DNA of 64,000 nucleotides from Bacillus sp. RO3 (GTDB lineage Bacteria > Bacillota > Bacilli > Bacillales > Bacillaceae_B): contig NZ_JAAXCV010000028.1 in the NCBI RefSeq assembly GCF_012911895.1, forward strand, positions 186,001-250,000, in the 5' to 3' direction. Made by a program: the position numbers and the translations under genes. Below the pieces are notes generated by a model that made no database searches, had not been told where the DNA came from, and worked only from the letters and a program-made list of their open reading frames with translations. Shown here one piece after another: positions 1 through 10,246 of this stretch (positions are counted from its first letter, which is position 1; each line of letters opens with the position of its first letter).

Positions 1-775
1 CTCCAGGCAGAAGGACATCATCCAATCCATGAGCCACATCAATCAGGAAGAAATAGTCCCCTAAACCTGTTTTCAGCGGTCTGGATTCAATTTTACTTAA
101 GTTCAATTGCCTCCAGGCAAAAGTCGATAATACCTGATGAAGCGCCCCTGAACGATCCTTCGGAAGAGTCACCATCAAGGTCGTCTTCTCCATGCTCTTT
201 TCCTGTGAGAGCGACAAAGGATGTGCCTTTTTATGCAAAACGATAAACCTTGTATGGTTATAGGCAAAGTCATGAATATTTTCATGAAGGATCGTTAAAC
301 CGTATTTTTCGGCTGCCAGTTCGTTTCCGATTGCCCCAAGAAACGACCCGGGATTCTCACTTATGAATTTAGCAGCAGCTGCCGTACTCGTCGTCTGCTC
401 GAGAGGCACCCCACGGAATTGCTTATGTAGAAATTTATGACACTGTGCCAATGCGTGGGAATGAGAAAGGACTTTCTCGACGGTTTTCTCACTGTCATCC
501 CACTTCGGGTGAATCATCAAATGCTGTTGAATCGCCGACGTCAGTTCGGCGACGATGGCTAAATCCGCCTCATGGAACAGATAATCGACTGTAATATGTA
601 CCGAGCCTTCCAGGGCATTTTCCAGTGGGACAACGGCATAATCCACTTCATTCTCTATCACTGCTTCAATGCAATCGGGAATGGTGACGTACGACACGGT
701 ATCCTGGTCTTTGAATGCCTTCTTGACTGCCAGGTCTGTAAAGGAAGCCTCGGGTCCTAAATACGCAATTTTCAC
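1..775 (-). CDS. pheA: Prephenate dehydratase PheA (3' end outside window)
   Basis: Converts prephenate to phenylpyruvate in phenylalanine synthesis, in the cytosol. The frame starts with GTG (reads MKIAYLGPEASFTDLAV) about 8 bases after a GAGAGGAAG-type ribosome binding site, and it stays open to the window edge, so the last residues are missing. The catalytic domain covers about residues 1-180. The ACT regulatory domain follows, with the family's ESRP-type phenylalanine-binding segment (KIESRPLK) near residue 237. It lies downstream of pheB on the same strand, as in B. subtilis. It was found by reading the strand directly, because a GTG start and missing stop hide it from simple ORF calls. 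Confidence 0.93.
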   Translation of the reverse strand, partial: MKIAYLGPEASFTDLAVKKAFKDQDTVSYVTIPDCIEAVIENEVDYAVVPLENALEGSVHITVDYLFHEADLAIVAELTSAIQQHLMIHPKWDDSEKTVEKVLSHSHALAQCHKFLHKQFRGVPLEQTTSTAAAAKFISENPGSFLGAIGNELAAEKYGLTILHENIHDFAYNHTRFIVLHKKAHPLSLSQEKSMEKTTLMVTLPKDRSGALHQVLSTFAWRQLNLSKIESRPLKTGLGDYFFLIDVAHGLDDVLLPG

Positions 776-884
776 TCTGATCTTCCTCTCACTCTCACCA
801 AAATATTATTTGAACATTCTAACATGTATAAGGTCAAAGCGGAAGAGTTTATTTTTGAAAGCAGAAAATCTAAAAAAAGAAGCA

Positions 885-1340
885 TCAGGCTCCTGAACCC
901 AATACTTCTACTTTTTCTACAAATTCCAATCGTCTCAGCTTGGAAAGCAGATCTTCTAATCCGATGGTCAAGTCTGTCACATTCAGTGATAATGTGACAT
1001 TCGCTCTTCCCTGCAAGGGGATCGTCTGATGGATCGTTAAAATATTGCATCCATGCTTGGCCGTTTCCCCAAGTAAATGTGACAGTGTTCCAGAACGGTC
1101 TTCCAGATGAAAGAACAGTGTGATGATTCTTTCCTTCACCACCGTATGAAAAGGAAACACGGTATCACGATATTTATAAAAGGCACTCCGGCTTAAATCA
1201 ACCCGATGAACGGCTTCCCATACGGAATCCGCCTTGCCCCTTTCAATCAATTCTTTCGCATCCAGGGTTTTCTTCATTGCTTCGGGCAGCACGTCTTCAC
1301 GGACTAAATAAAACTTGCCCTCTTGAAATTTTTTCCCCAA
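885..1340 (-). CDS. pheB: ACT-domain protein PheB
   Basis: A 151-residue protein with an N-terminal helical part (reads [13 protein letters not shown], then [11 protein letters not shown], a helix-turn-helix-like stretch) and a C-terminal ACT domain from about residue 70 ([13 protein letters not shown]). It ends in the family's typical [11 protein letters not shown]. The start is TTG, preceded by GGAGG at good spacing. The family was once called a chorismate mutase, but its role is unproven. The ACT domain and the neighbouring pheA suggest amino-acid sensing. Length and location match the B. subtilis gene between obg and pheA. Confidence 0.92.
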   Translation of the reverse strand: MGKKFQEGKFYLVREDVLPEAMKKTLDAKELIERGKADSVWEAVHRVDLSRSAFYKYRDTVFPFHTVVKERIITLFFHLEDRSGTLSHLLGETAKHGCNILTIHQTIPLQGRANVTLSLNVTDLTIGLEDLLSKLRRLEFVEKVEVLGSGA

Positions 1341-1421
1341 TGACTATTCCTCCAATTTTCTGGCTGCAGAGGTCATGGGCAAAGACTATGCCTCTGTGAA
1401 AACCTCTTCGCTTTCTATTGT

Positions 1422-1457
1422 AGAGCGATGCCGGCACATATAGGCCGGCATCGCTCT
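1422..1457. terminator. Strong hairpin between obg and pheB
   Basis: Perfect 14-bp stem (AGAGCGATGCCGGC) with an 8-base loop. On the minus strand, in which the flanking genes are read, no U-run follows the stem. On the plus strand TTTTGTTTG follows it. It may end obg transcription inefficiently, act as an RNA-stability element, or terminate antisense transcription. Confidence 0.6.
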
Positions 1458-1485
1458 TTTGTTTGAAATAGGTGAAGGACGAAAC

Positions 1486-2787
<1,302 letters not shown>

Positions 2788-2829
2788 TTATCCGTGCAAC
2801 CGATGAATCAGCACCCTGATGTCAGGCTG

Positions 2830-3363
2830 CTATCCAGCGGTCACATGAATGACAAGAACCTCTTCTTCGAGCTGTTCTATTTCTATATTTTCTCCGTTTG
2901 TTTGTTGATTCCTGATCCAGTCTTCTACAACGTTTGTACTCTTTAGTATACCTGTGAAATCAAATATAAAACGGGATTGTTCTTTTGTAATGTCCAGTAG
3001 GATGGATAATTGATTCTCTGCATTGTTCATTACATTTGATTCAAGGAATTCCAGAAACTCCTTGCACCAGTCTTGGAGCCTTCGGTCTTCAAGCCCGTGT
3101 GATGACTCTATTTGAAGCACTTCAAAATCCAGTTTAATCAAATGTCTTGACCAATTATATGTTAATATCCACTCTGCCAATAATGGAAGTTTTAAATTAC
3201 AAAGCTTAGATTCATTTTGTGCCACGAGAACCATTTCCTCGATCACCTGCTTCGCACGCTCCACACGACCGAGGTCCAGATTCCCTTTAATTAATTGCAG
3301 ATCGTTCATCCAGTCGTGCCTGGCATGCCTCAGCGCCTCGACTACACCCCAATTTTCGCTCAT
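2830..3363 (-). CDS. spo0B: Sporulation phosphotransferase Spo0B
   Basis: Relays phosphate from Spo0F to Spo0A in the sporulation phosphorelay. The N-terminal alpha-helical hairpin carries the phospho-accepting histidine in RHDWMNDLQLIKG (His16 here). The C-terminal half is the degenerate kinase-like domain. At 177 residues it is close to family length. It starts with ATG after AGGAG. It stands directly upstream of obg and downstream of the rpmA terminator, so it probably has its own promoter in the interval 3364-3590. Confidence 0.95.
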   Translation of the reverse strand: MSENWGVVEALRHARHDWMNDLQLIKGNLDLGRVERAKQVIEEMVLVAQNESKLCNLKLPLLAEWILTYNWSRHLIKLDFEVLQIESSHGLEDRRLQDWCKEFLEFLESNVMNNAENQLSILLDITKEQSRFIFDFTGILKSTNVVEDWIRNQQTNGENIEIEQLEEEVLVIHVTAG

Positions 3364-3591
3364 AATCTAACTCCTATACTATAAGTGCTTACCTGTAAGT
3401 ATATCAAAGATGGGACACGTCCGTATATTGTTTCTGTAAAATTGGTTGGTGTGAATGAAATCCTGGTTGGATACGGGATTTTGAGCACTTTTAAGAGAAT
3501 TTCCTCAAATTTGAAAAGAATTGGTCCATAATTGAAAAAACCTTTGTCACACCTGTTTTTTCAGGTTAATACAACGATCTCCAATAAAAAT

Positions 3592-3622
3592 AAAACTCTA
3601 ACCGAAAGTCGGTTAGAGTTTT
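3592..3622 (-). terminator. Terminator of the rplU-prp-rpmA operon
   Basis: Perfect 14-bp stem (AAAACTCTAACCGA / TCGGTTAGAGTTTT) with a 3-base loop. On the minus strand it runs into TTTTATTTTTATT. It lies 17 bases past the rpmA stop. Confidence 0.92.
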
Positions 3623-3638
3623 CGTTAAAGATATGCGA

Positions 3639-3941
<303 letters not shown>

Positions 3942-4277
3942 CTACTTTTTGAAGGTTATTTTAATAAAATCACTGTAGTCTCTTTCAATCGTTTGGAGGC
4001 TGATAAGCATGCTGTTTAACAGCAGCTGAATCTTGCCCTCTGTTTCTTCCGGAAGGTCATCAGGAATGACACAGCGAAGAAATCCACCATCAGCGGATTG
4101 CTCGATGGACGGTTCAACACCGGTCAATACCATAATGGCATTGATGCTGCCGAATGAAACAGCAGAAGCACCTGCACAAACAATGTCTTGCCCATGTTCG
4201 GCAAAATCAGCATGTCCATCCATGGAGAAAGAACGGATTCTTTCTTCGGAGGAACGCTCAACGTAAACATTAATCAT
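3942..4277 (-). CDS. prp: Ribosomal-processing cysteine protease Prp
   Basis: Cleaves the N-terminal extension of L27. The 111-residue protein shows the family's catalytic pair: His in DGHADFAEHG (near 22) and Cys in DIVCAGASAV (near 34). It is placed between rplU and rpmA, the standard Firmicute arrangement that supplies enzyme with its substrate. It was formerly named ysxB in B. subtilis. Confidence 0.95.
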   Translation of the reverse strand: MINVYVERSSEERIRSFSMDGHADFAEHGQDIVCAGASAVSFGSINAIMVLTGVEPSIEQSADGGFLRCVIPDDLPEETEGKIQLLLNSMLISLQTIERDYSDFIKITFKK

Positions 4278-4288
4278 GATATCACGCC

Positions 4289-4597
4289 TTACGCGTTGAT
4301 TGTGTCAATGACAACTTTAGTGTAAGGTTGACGGTGACCTTGCTTACGACGGTAGTTCTTTTTCGCTTTGTATTTGAATACTACAAGCTTTTTCGCGCGG
4401 CCTTGTTTTTCAACTTTCGCTGTTACAGTAGCTCCATCCACTAATGGACTTCCTACTTTCACATCGTCACCACCAACGAATAGAACTTTGTCAAACGTTA
4501 CCGTATCGCCTTGTTCTGCGTTCAGCTTTTCGATGTAGATTGCTTGACCAGCTTCTACACGGATTTGCTTACCACCTGTTTCGATAATTGCGTACAT
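4289..4597 (-). CDS. rplU: 50S ribosomal protein L21
   Basis: Primary 23S rRNA-binding protein of the large subunit. At 102 residues it has the family length, begins [17 protein letters not shown] and ends with the conserved GHRQPYTKV region. A strong AAGGAGG ribosome binding site precedes the ATG. It is the first gene of the rplU-prp-rpmA operon and follows a structured leader. Confidence 0.98.
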   Translation of the reverse strand: MYAIIETGGKQIRVEAGQAIYIEKLNAEQGDTVTFDKVLFVGGDDVKVGSPLVDGATVTAKVEKQGRAKKLVVFKYKAKKNYRRKQGHRQPYTKVVIDTINA

Positions 4598-4602
4598 AAT
4601 CG

Positions 4603-4703
4603 CACCTCCTTATAAACTCAGACTCGCCAATGACAGGTGATGGATTGCTCCACACTTATGTACCTGTAATGTGCGGTTGTAGCACGGGTGCTACAATCAA
4701 TAA
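4603..4703 (-). ncRNA. L21 leader (rplU autoregulatory RNA)
   Basis: The rplU 5' untranslated region contains a perfect hairpin TTGTAGCAC-CC-GTGCTACAA near its 5' end. A second structured segment (CAGGTACATAAGTG, then CACCTGTCA) follows just before the ribosome binding site. Position and layout match the Bacillales L21 leader family, which is thought to bind L21 or assembly intermediates and repress the operon. Boundaries are approximate. Confidence 0.72.
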
Positions 4704-4710
4704 CATTAGA

Positions 4711-4740
4711 ATCCTATCATATAATTCGATGGACTGTCAA
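4711..4740 (-). promoter_or_regulatory. Predicted sigma-A promoter of rplU operon
   Basis: On the minus strand: TTGACA, 18 bases, TAGGAT. It is placed so that transcription would start at the 5' edge of the L21 leader. The perfect -35 box and the leader position support it. Confidence 0.72.
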
Positions 4741-4755
4741 TAACATTTAAGAAAA

Positions 4756-6201
4756 TCATATCATCTTTGTGATCCGGTAATAAGGATGATCGTGGATCAT
4801 TTCCTTTATGTTAATCTTTTTGTTTAACGCTTTTTCGAGTCTCTGAAGATGGATGTGCTGTGCACCTGCGAAAACAGTTGCCACATCATGGGTTGCTTCC
4901 ACTTCAATCTCTGAGCATTCCATGCCCTCAGATTCCCACAGCTCCCGTTCAAGTTCGAAGGCCATCGTCTCAGGACTCCTTTCCCTCCCCGTACCTTTAC
5001 ATACCGAGCATGGACGTGTCAAGTAGGCAGCCAGTGGCTGACGGGTCCTCTTCCGCGTCAGTTCAAGGATCCCAAGGGGAGTGAACCCGACAATCGTCGT
5101 ACGCTGCCGATCTGACCTTAGAGCGTCATAGAGTGCAGCCTGCACTTCCTTCCGGTGACTGTCTTTCTTCATATCGATGAAGTCGATCAGGATCATTCCG
5201 CTTAAATTGCGCAGGGTCAGCTGTTTTGCCATTTCTTTTGCCGCAAGCTTGTTCGTTTGCAGGATGGTTTGCTCTAAATCATCTTTCCCTGTGAACTTTC
5301 CGGAATTGACATCTACAACAACCATAGCCTCTGTGGCCTCAATGACAAGAAAGGCCCCGTTCTCAAGCCACACTATTTTTTTCAGGGCGTTCTCCCATGC
5401 GGCAAACACATCATAATGCTTGAAAATATTTTCGTTCCCCTGATAGAGTTCGAAACTCCAGCTTTCCTTCACTCCTTCTCCACTCATTTCCTCCATCTGA
5501 AGAAGGGTATCATACTCGTCAAAGACAATCCTCCCGGCCTCTCCTTTTTTCAGCTGTTCATGGAGGTCTTCATAGAAGCTGTCCTGCCTGGATAAGAGAG
5601 AAGGACATTTAGCCCTCAAGGACACCCTGTGCAGGCTTTCATACCTTGACCGTAATGAGTCCAGTTCCCCCTGTAACTCCGCCTCCCTCACTTCAGCAGC
5701 ACTCGTGCGCATCACGATGCCCTCTTCCGGCTGCTTCCACTCATTCCCCAAGCGCCTTAACACCTTTCTGCTTTCGTCACCCGCTTTTTTGGACACCGCC
5801 ACATAATATCCTTGTGGCATATACACAAGATGCTCGCCTTTCAGTTCAACGACGGCTGACAACCTCGCGCCCTTCGTCCCAACCTCATCCTTGATGACCT
5901 GGACGATGATTTTTTGCCCTTCATGGACACACTTTCCAATCGGGATCGGATCATCTCCTGACTGATAGGCTTGTACATTTTGCGGAAAGTCTTTTTCGTG
6001 CAGATATCCGTTTTTCCCCTGACCGAAATCAACGAACGCCGCACCCAGGCCTTTCTGGACCTTCACGACTCTCCCCAAGTAAATATTCCCAGTCAGGCTT
6101 TCCTCTCCAGGCTGATATGTATATAAACCAATGATTTCATTATGTGAACGGTACACCCATCGTTTTTCCCTGCTTTTACTATGAACAATGATTTCCTCCA
6201 A
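4756..6201 (-). CDS. rng: Ribonuclease G/E family protein
   Basis: Endoribonuclease of RNA processing and turnover. An S1 RNA-binding domain (reads NIYLGRVVKVQKGLGAAFVD) is followed by the catalytic DNase-like region with acidic metal ligands in VVVDVNSGKF and LIDFIDM. The zinc-link is CSVCKGTGR. I chose the TTG start reading MEEIIVHSK, because GAAGGAAGGGG sits 8 bases upstream. The longer ATG frame begins only 6 bases after the spoIVFB terminator and lacks a site. B. subtilis has no rng here, but many other Bacillus do. Confidence 0.92.
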   Translation of the reverse strand: MEEIIVHSKSREKRWVYRSHNEIIGLYTYQPGEESLTGNIYLGRVVKVQKGLGAAFVDFGQGKNGYLHEKDFPQNVQAYQSGDDPIPIGKCVHEGQKIIVQVIKDEVGTKGARLSAVVELKGEHLVYMPQGYYVAVSKKAGDESRKVLRRLGNEWKQPEEGIVMRTSAAEVREAELQGELDSLRSRYESLHRVSLRAKCPSLLSRQDSFYEDLHEQLKKGEAGRIVFDEYDTLLQMEEMSGEGVKESWSFELYQGNENIFKHYDVFAAWENALKKIVWLENGAFLVIEATEAMVVVDVNSGKFTGKDDLEQTILQTNKLAAKEMAKQLTLRNLSGMILIDFIDMKKDSHRKEVQAALYDALRSDRQRTTIVGFTPLGILELTRKRTRQPLAAYLTRPCSVCKGTGRERSPETMAFELERELWESEGMECSEIEVEATHDVATVFAGAQHIHLQRLEKALNKKINIKEMIHDHPYYRITKMI

Positions 6202-6236
6202 GACAGAAACCCCTTCCTTCAAAAACATCATAAGAA

Positions 6237-6260
6237 AAAAGGGTTGAATCCAACCCTTTT
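6237..6260 (-). terminator. Terminator after spoIVFB
   Basis: A 10-bp stem (AAAAGGGTTG / CAACCCTTTT) with a 4-base loop, running into TTTTTTC on the minus strand. It separates the sporulation pair from rng and supports the internal rng start. Confidence 0.85.
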
Positions 6261-6300
6261 AATCAGTATGCCCTTACTTTATACAGTTCGTCTTCGTTCG

Positions 6301-7167
6301 TCAATAAAGGTAAAGGAGATCCTTCGTCTTGGCGGAGGTCATCTTCTCGGCGAAAAAGGCATGGAGAAGTTCATTCTCATCGAGTTTTCCAACTTCAACC
6401 CCTTTTTCGAAGACTACCAGGGGATGCTTCACTCCACGCTGAAACCTCTCCACCACCGTCATGATGGAATCTTCACTCTCAATGGGCAATGGCCGTAATT
6501 GAACAAATTGATGACTCTTTCCGTAATAACGCTCCATTAAAAACTTCATGAATGCATAACGTCTCTGTTTCCAGTCCACCCAAAGTGAAAAGTACAGAAA
6601 AGACAGAACGATCCACAGATTCAAGTGAAACGGGGCAGCAATGAGAACAATCATATGAAATAGCAATAGCAACCCAAAAGAAAAGAGGAGCGTGTACTCA
6701 TACGCTCTCAAATAATTAAACTTTGTGGCCAGTAGTAACGAGATCAATTTCCCCCCGTCCAACGGCCAGATGGGCAGAAGGTTAAATAGAAGTACCATCA
6801 TATTTAATTGAAGAAACAGTAAGGACGTTTCCGGACTGATCACCCCCATGCTCATAAGTGCCCACCCTATGGCGATCATCCATATATGCTGCAGAGGGCC
6901 GGCCGCCACCACCCAGAATTCCTCCCGCAGTGAACGGTTTCCGTGCTCATCCATTTCTGCCACACCGCCAAAGGGCAGGAGGGCGATCCTCTTGACCCTC
7001 CATGAAAAATACTGAGCCATCAATCCGTGCCCAAACTCATGAACGGAAATGATGATCAGGAGCAAGATCAATTCAAAGAAGTGTGCGGTCACAATCGCAA
7101 TGGCGATGACCAGCCAAAGCAACGGATGAATGTAAAATTTTTTCAAAAGTGACATGATATTAGTCAA
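6301..7167 (-). CDS. spoIVFB: Pro-sigma-K processing metalloprotease SpoIVFB
   Basis: Membrane-embedded site-2 protease that cleaves pro-sigma-K in the mother cell during sporulation. Visible motifs are the zinc site SVHEFGHGLMA in the second membrane segment and the third ligand in LLPIWPLDGGK. C-terminally there is a CBS-like domain. At 288 residues it has normal length. The ATG at the listed start aligns with the B. subtilis N-terminus and overlaps the spoIVFA stop by 8 bases, which suggests translational coupling. The ATG four codons later (MSLLKK) is an alternative. Confidence 0.96.
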   Translation of the reverse strand: MTNIMSLLKKFYIHPLLWLVIAIAIVTAHFFELILLLIIISVHEFGHGLMAQYFSWRVKRIALLPFGGVAEMDEHGNRSLREEFWVVAAGPLQHIWMIAIGWALMSMGVISPETSLLFLQLNMMVLLFNLLPIWPLDGGKLISLLLATKFNYLRAYEYTLLFSFGLLLLFHMIVLIAAPFHLNLWIVLSFLYFSLWVDWKQRRYAFMKFLMERYYGKSHQFVQLRPLPIESEDSIMTVVERFQRGVKHPLVVFEKGVEVGKLDENELLHAFFAEKMTSAKTKDLLYLY

Positions 7168-7927
7168 ATGACATCACCTGTATCGGGTCGATAAACGAAT
7201 CACCCATTTTTATCGCGAAATAAAATTCTCCTGAACCATCATTCTGACTGCTGCTGGAAACCTTCCCTACAAGAGATCCCTTCCCAATGGACTCATACTG
7301 TTTCACATCGATGCTTTCCAGGTGCCCATACCAGGATTCTGATTTGTCCGCATGTTGAATCACGACCGTGTTCCCGAGCTCTTCCTTCTTTCCTGCAAAG
7401 ATAATCAAGCCCCCCTTCATAGCGGCTATATCTTCACCCAGTCCTGTCTCAAGCATGATGCCTTGTCCATTTGTTTTGAAATTTTCAACCACCTTCCCCG
7501 ATGCAGGAATGGCGTATTCCGCACTCTGGGTAGAAGGTGAATCTTTTCCTGTATTACTCGTGGGCAATAAAGCCAACGGTTTACCGAATTGATCCTCATA
7601 CCACGAGGAGATGGCGGCAAATTGGAACTCTGTTTCCATGGTTTTCGTGACAACCGATTTTGCCTCATCAAATGCAGGTGAAGGGCTTTTAAACATGATG
7701 GCTGTCACCAGTACCATGATTCCGGCGCCAAGAATTTTAAGCATAAAGGTTTCCTTTTTAAACAATGGATGAAATCCCTCAGGCGGGGGTCCACCCTCAT
7801 AGCTTGTCTGACGCTCCACCCCGTACCGCTCTTCATCAGATGGAAGGAAGTATGAAGAGGTATGACCTGAATTCGACTTCTTTCGTTTCGCTATCCGCTT
7901 ACGTATTTCATCCGCTCGATTCCCCAT
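7160..7927 (-). CDS. spoIVFA: SpoIVFB regulator SpoIVFA (M23-like)
   Basis: Membrane protein that scaffolds and inhibits SpoIVFB together with BofA, and is cleared when the forespore signals. It has an N-terminal basic cytoplasmic part, one membrane segment near residues 85-105 (ILGAGIMVLVTAIMF) and a C-terminal degenerate LytM/M23 domain with the GLGEDIAAMKGGLIIFAGK and SWYGHLESI segments. The catalytic metal ligands are incomplete, as expected for a non-enzymatic member. I chose MGNRADEIRKR, because AAGGAA is correctly spaced for this ATG and not for the first in-frame ATG. Confidence 0.94.
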   Translation of the reverse strand: MGNRADEIRKRIAKRKKSNSGHTSSYFLPSDEERYGVERQTSYEGGPPPEGFHPLFKKETFMLKILGAGIMVLVTAIMFKSPSPAFDEAKSVVTKTMETEFQFAAISSWYEDQFGKPLALLPTSNTGKDSPSTQSAEYAIPASGKVVENFKTNGQGIMLETGLGEDIAAMKGGLIIFAGKKEELGNTVVIQHADKSESWYGHLESIDVKQYESIGKGSLVGKVSSSSQNDGSGEFYFAIKMGDSFIDPIQVMSFD

Positions 7928-7986
7928 GAACATCATTCCTTTTTTATAAGGTATTGTGATAGAAACGATTTCCCCTGATCCTCCGA

Positions 7987-8014
7987 AGTGTATCCAGAGT
8001 GGCTCTGAATGTAT
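7987..8014 (-). promoter_or_regulatory. Possible sigma-E promoter of spoIVFA-spoIVFB
   Basis: Minus strand: ATA, 17 bases, GATACACT, against the consensus ATA-N16-18-CATANNNT (one mismatch). spoIVF is a known sigma-E operon in B. subtilis, which raises the prior. Confidence 0.42.
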
Positions 8015-8108
8015 CTCTTACCTCATGATGGGTGTCCCTTTCCATTACACATGATTTGCTACAATGTATGACTTGTCCTTAAAGATTATTCATGGAGGAA
8101 ATAAAAAA

Positions 8109-8142
8109 GTCCCGGGAAAACGCCATATGGCGTTCCCGGGAC
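8109..8142 (-). terminator. Terminator after minCD
   Basis: GC-rich stem (GTCCCGGGAACGCC paired with GGCG-TTTT-CCCGGGAC, ATAT loop, 2-base bulge), followed by TTTTTTAT on the minus strand. It lies 12 bases past the minD stop. Confidence 0.92.
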
Positions 8143-8153
8143 CGGAATGATTT

Positions 8154-8957
8154 TTATGCTTTGACACCGAATAATTTTTTGATTCTTGAGAAGACCCCAG
8201 ACCGGTCGTCTTCCAAAGACTGTAATGGTACAGATTCACCTAAGATCCGTCTGGCGATGTTCCGGTAGGAAATAGATGCTTTGCTTGTGGAATCAAGGGC
8301 GATCGGTTCACCTTTATTGGAAGATTTGATCACATTATCGTCATCGGCTACGATACCAAGAAGATCTATGGAAAGATGGGCTGTAATTTCATCCACATCC
8401 AGCATTTCACCATTTTTCATCATATGATTCCGAATGCGGTTGATGACGAGCTTCGGCGGTTCAATATCCTCTTTCTCCAAAAGCCCGATGATCCGATCCG
8501 CATCCCTCACAGCGGATATTTCCGGAGTGGTGACGACAATCGCTCGGTCGGCCCCTGCCACGGCATTCTTATATCCCTGCTCGATCCCTGCCGGACAATC
8601 AATAATGATATAATCATAGTCTTGCTTTAAGTCAAGTACTAGCTTTTTCATCTGTTCAGGATTGACAGCAGATTTATCGCTTGTTTGTGCAGCCGGCAGT
8701 AAAAACAGTTTATCTTCAAAACGCTTATCTTTTACTAGAGCTTGATGTACTTTACAGCGGCCCTCTACAACGTCCACTAAGTCATAAATGATCCGGTTTT
8801 CGAGTCCCATCACCACATCCAGGTTTCTGAGTCCGATATCTGTATCAATTAAACAAACCTTTTTGCCTTGTAGAGCTAATGCTGTACCAACATTGGCAGA
8901 AGTAGTCGTCTTTCCCACTCCACCTTTACCTGAAGTAACAACTATGGCTTCACCCAC
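8154..8957 (-). CDS. minD: Septum site-determining ATPase MinD
   Basis: ParA-type membrane ATPase that positions MinC and blocks polar division. Deviant Walker A is GKGGVGKTTTSANVG at about residues 10-24, followed by DTDIGLRNLDVVMG. The C-terminus (reads VFSRIKKLFGVK) is the amphipathic membrane-targeting helix. At 267 residues it is the usual length. It follows minC by one base, so the two genes are cotranscribed. Confidence 0.98.
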   Translation of the reverse strand: MGEAIVVTSGKGGVGKTTTSANVGTALALQGKKVCLIDTDIGLRNLDVVMGLENRIIYDLVDVVEGRCKVHQALVKDKRFEDKLFLLPAAQTSDKSAVNPEQMKKLVLDLKQDYDYIIIDCPAGIEQGYKNAVAGADRAIVVTTPEISAVRDADRIIGLLEKEDIEPPKLVINRIRNHMMKNGEMLDVDEITAHLSIDLLGIVADDDNVIKSSNKGEPIALDSTSKASISYRNIARRILGESVPLQSLEDDRSGVFSRIKKLFGVKA

Positions 8958-8958
8958 A

Positions 8959-9639
8959 TTAGCTTCCTCCTTTAAAACTAGTAATATTTGGTCTTAGATG
9001 CTTTAAAACTTGTAATCGATCCACGACGATCTGTCCCCGATCGTCGATATAGGCACATTCCATATCGTGGTCATCTTCTTCCTCCACCCGATCAGGCGCA
9101 CGGTTCAAAGCACCGCCTATCCGGAGCTGCGAAGGCACCATTTTGGATGCCACAATGACAGAATCGAGGTTTCCATTGTGTCCTGCATGGGCAATGCCCT
9201 TTAATGAACCCAATATGTAAATATTCCCCCCTGCAAGGACCTTCCCGCCGGGATTGACATCCCCGACAATCAGGATATCCCCCGGTACTTCCACGACTTG
9301 GCCCGACCTGATCACTCCGGTCAGAGTCTCTATATTCCGTTCATCTATGAGTTTATCAGCATCACTTTTTGTAATGACGTTACTCCATACTTCATTCACT
9401 ACTAAATTGCGTTTTTGTCTGACAATATCCTTCAGCTCTTCTACTTGATCATCAAGCAGGTAGCGGTTGCCTGTTTGTATATTGACCGTGAGGAGCGGGG
9501 TCCCTTCTGTCTCCCGGTAATGGGCAGACAGCTTTTCGTCCAGTTCCTTCTTCAACTCTTGATAGGAGCATTGATCATTGAGATGAAGGGTCAAACCTTC
9601 TTTTGTTCCTTTTATCATCACATTTGGCTTTTTATTCAT
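8959..9639 (-). CDS. minC: Septum site-determining protein MinC
   Basis: Inhibitor of FtsZ assembly, delivered to the membrane by MinD. The N-terminal domain is followed by a C-terminal right-handed beta-helix (reads GDILIVGDVNPGGKVLAGGNIY). I chose the ATG reading MNKKPNVMIK, placed 12 bases after GAGGTG. The longer frame begins with a GTG inside that site. The final residues run to one base before minD. Confidence 0.95.
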   Translation of the reverse strand: MNKKPNVMIKGTKEGLTLHLNDQCSYQELKKELDEKLSAHYRETEGTPLLTVNIQTGNRYLLDDQVEELKDIVRQKRNLVVNEVWSNVITKSDADKLIDERNIETLTGVIRSGQVVEVPGDILIVGDVNPGGKVLAGGNIYILGSLKGIAHAGHNGNLDSVIVASKMVPSQLRIGGALNRAPDRVEEEDDHDMECAYIDDRGQIVVDRLQVLKHLRPNITSFKGGS

Positions 9640-9724
9640 GGCGCGATTTTTCACCTCAGTCGTCTATTAAATTCGACATAAGCAGAGTCATTTCCTCTTT
9701 TTATGAAAAAATTACTAATAGAAT

Positions 9725-10246
9725 TTATTCTTCCAACCACTCTTTCCTTTTACGGAGGAGGTAGTTCCTAAGTGGAAATGCCACAACTGCATAAAACACG
9801 ATATTAAGGACCAGTGTCGGCCACAATCGCCAGTCCACGAACTCCATGAACGTCAGATCAGTCCGCTGGATGATCAGATTGATTTGAAACACCAGAAACT
9901 CTAATATGGAAAGGTTCACAACAGCAATGATCCCCAGCACAATAAGGTTATTATGTAAGACCTTCATCATCTGCTGGGTTAAAAAGATGACAAATGGAAA
10001 AAGAACTAAGTAAATGCCATTAATTTCTGTGTAATAAATATCAAATAGAAAGCCAAAGATGAATCCATAAAGCAACGCAGTGCGGTACTGGTAGAAGGCA
10101 CAAATCAAGAACAGCACGATGACAAGGAAATGCGGGACGATGATCTTTTGATCAAACCACTCTTCATTAGGGAACAGGTGAACAAATAGACTTTCACTAT
10201 AAAAGAATAGAAGGGTCATGAAAGGAAGGAGGAGCCTGCTGATCAT
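9725..10246 (-). CDS. mreD: Rod shape-determining membrane protein MreD
   Basis: Polytopic membrane protein (five or six predicted segments, 173 residues) of the elongasome. It begins MISRLLLPFMTLLFFYSESL, and a charged RKRKEW tail ends it. Its start overlaps the mreC stop by four bases (ATGA), indicating translational coupling. Sequence conservation in this family is low; assignment rests on topology and the mreB-mreC-mreD order. Confidence 0.92.
   Translation of the reverse strand: MISRLLLPFMTLLFFYSESLFVHLFPNEEWFDQKIIVPHFLVIVLFLICAFYQYRTALLYGFIFGFLFDIYYTEINGIYLVLFPFVIFLTQQMMKVLHNNLIVLGIIAVVNLSILEFLVFQINLIIQRTDLTFMEFVDWRLWPTLVLNIVFYAVVAFPLRNYLLRKRKEWLEE

Noticed and set aside
772-1050. 92-residue minus-strand frame
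   Set aside because: Lies within pheB in another frame, without a ribosome site or recognisable protein.
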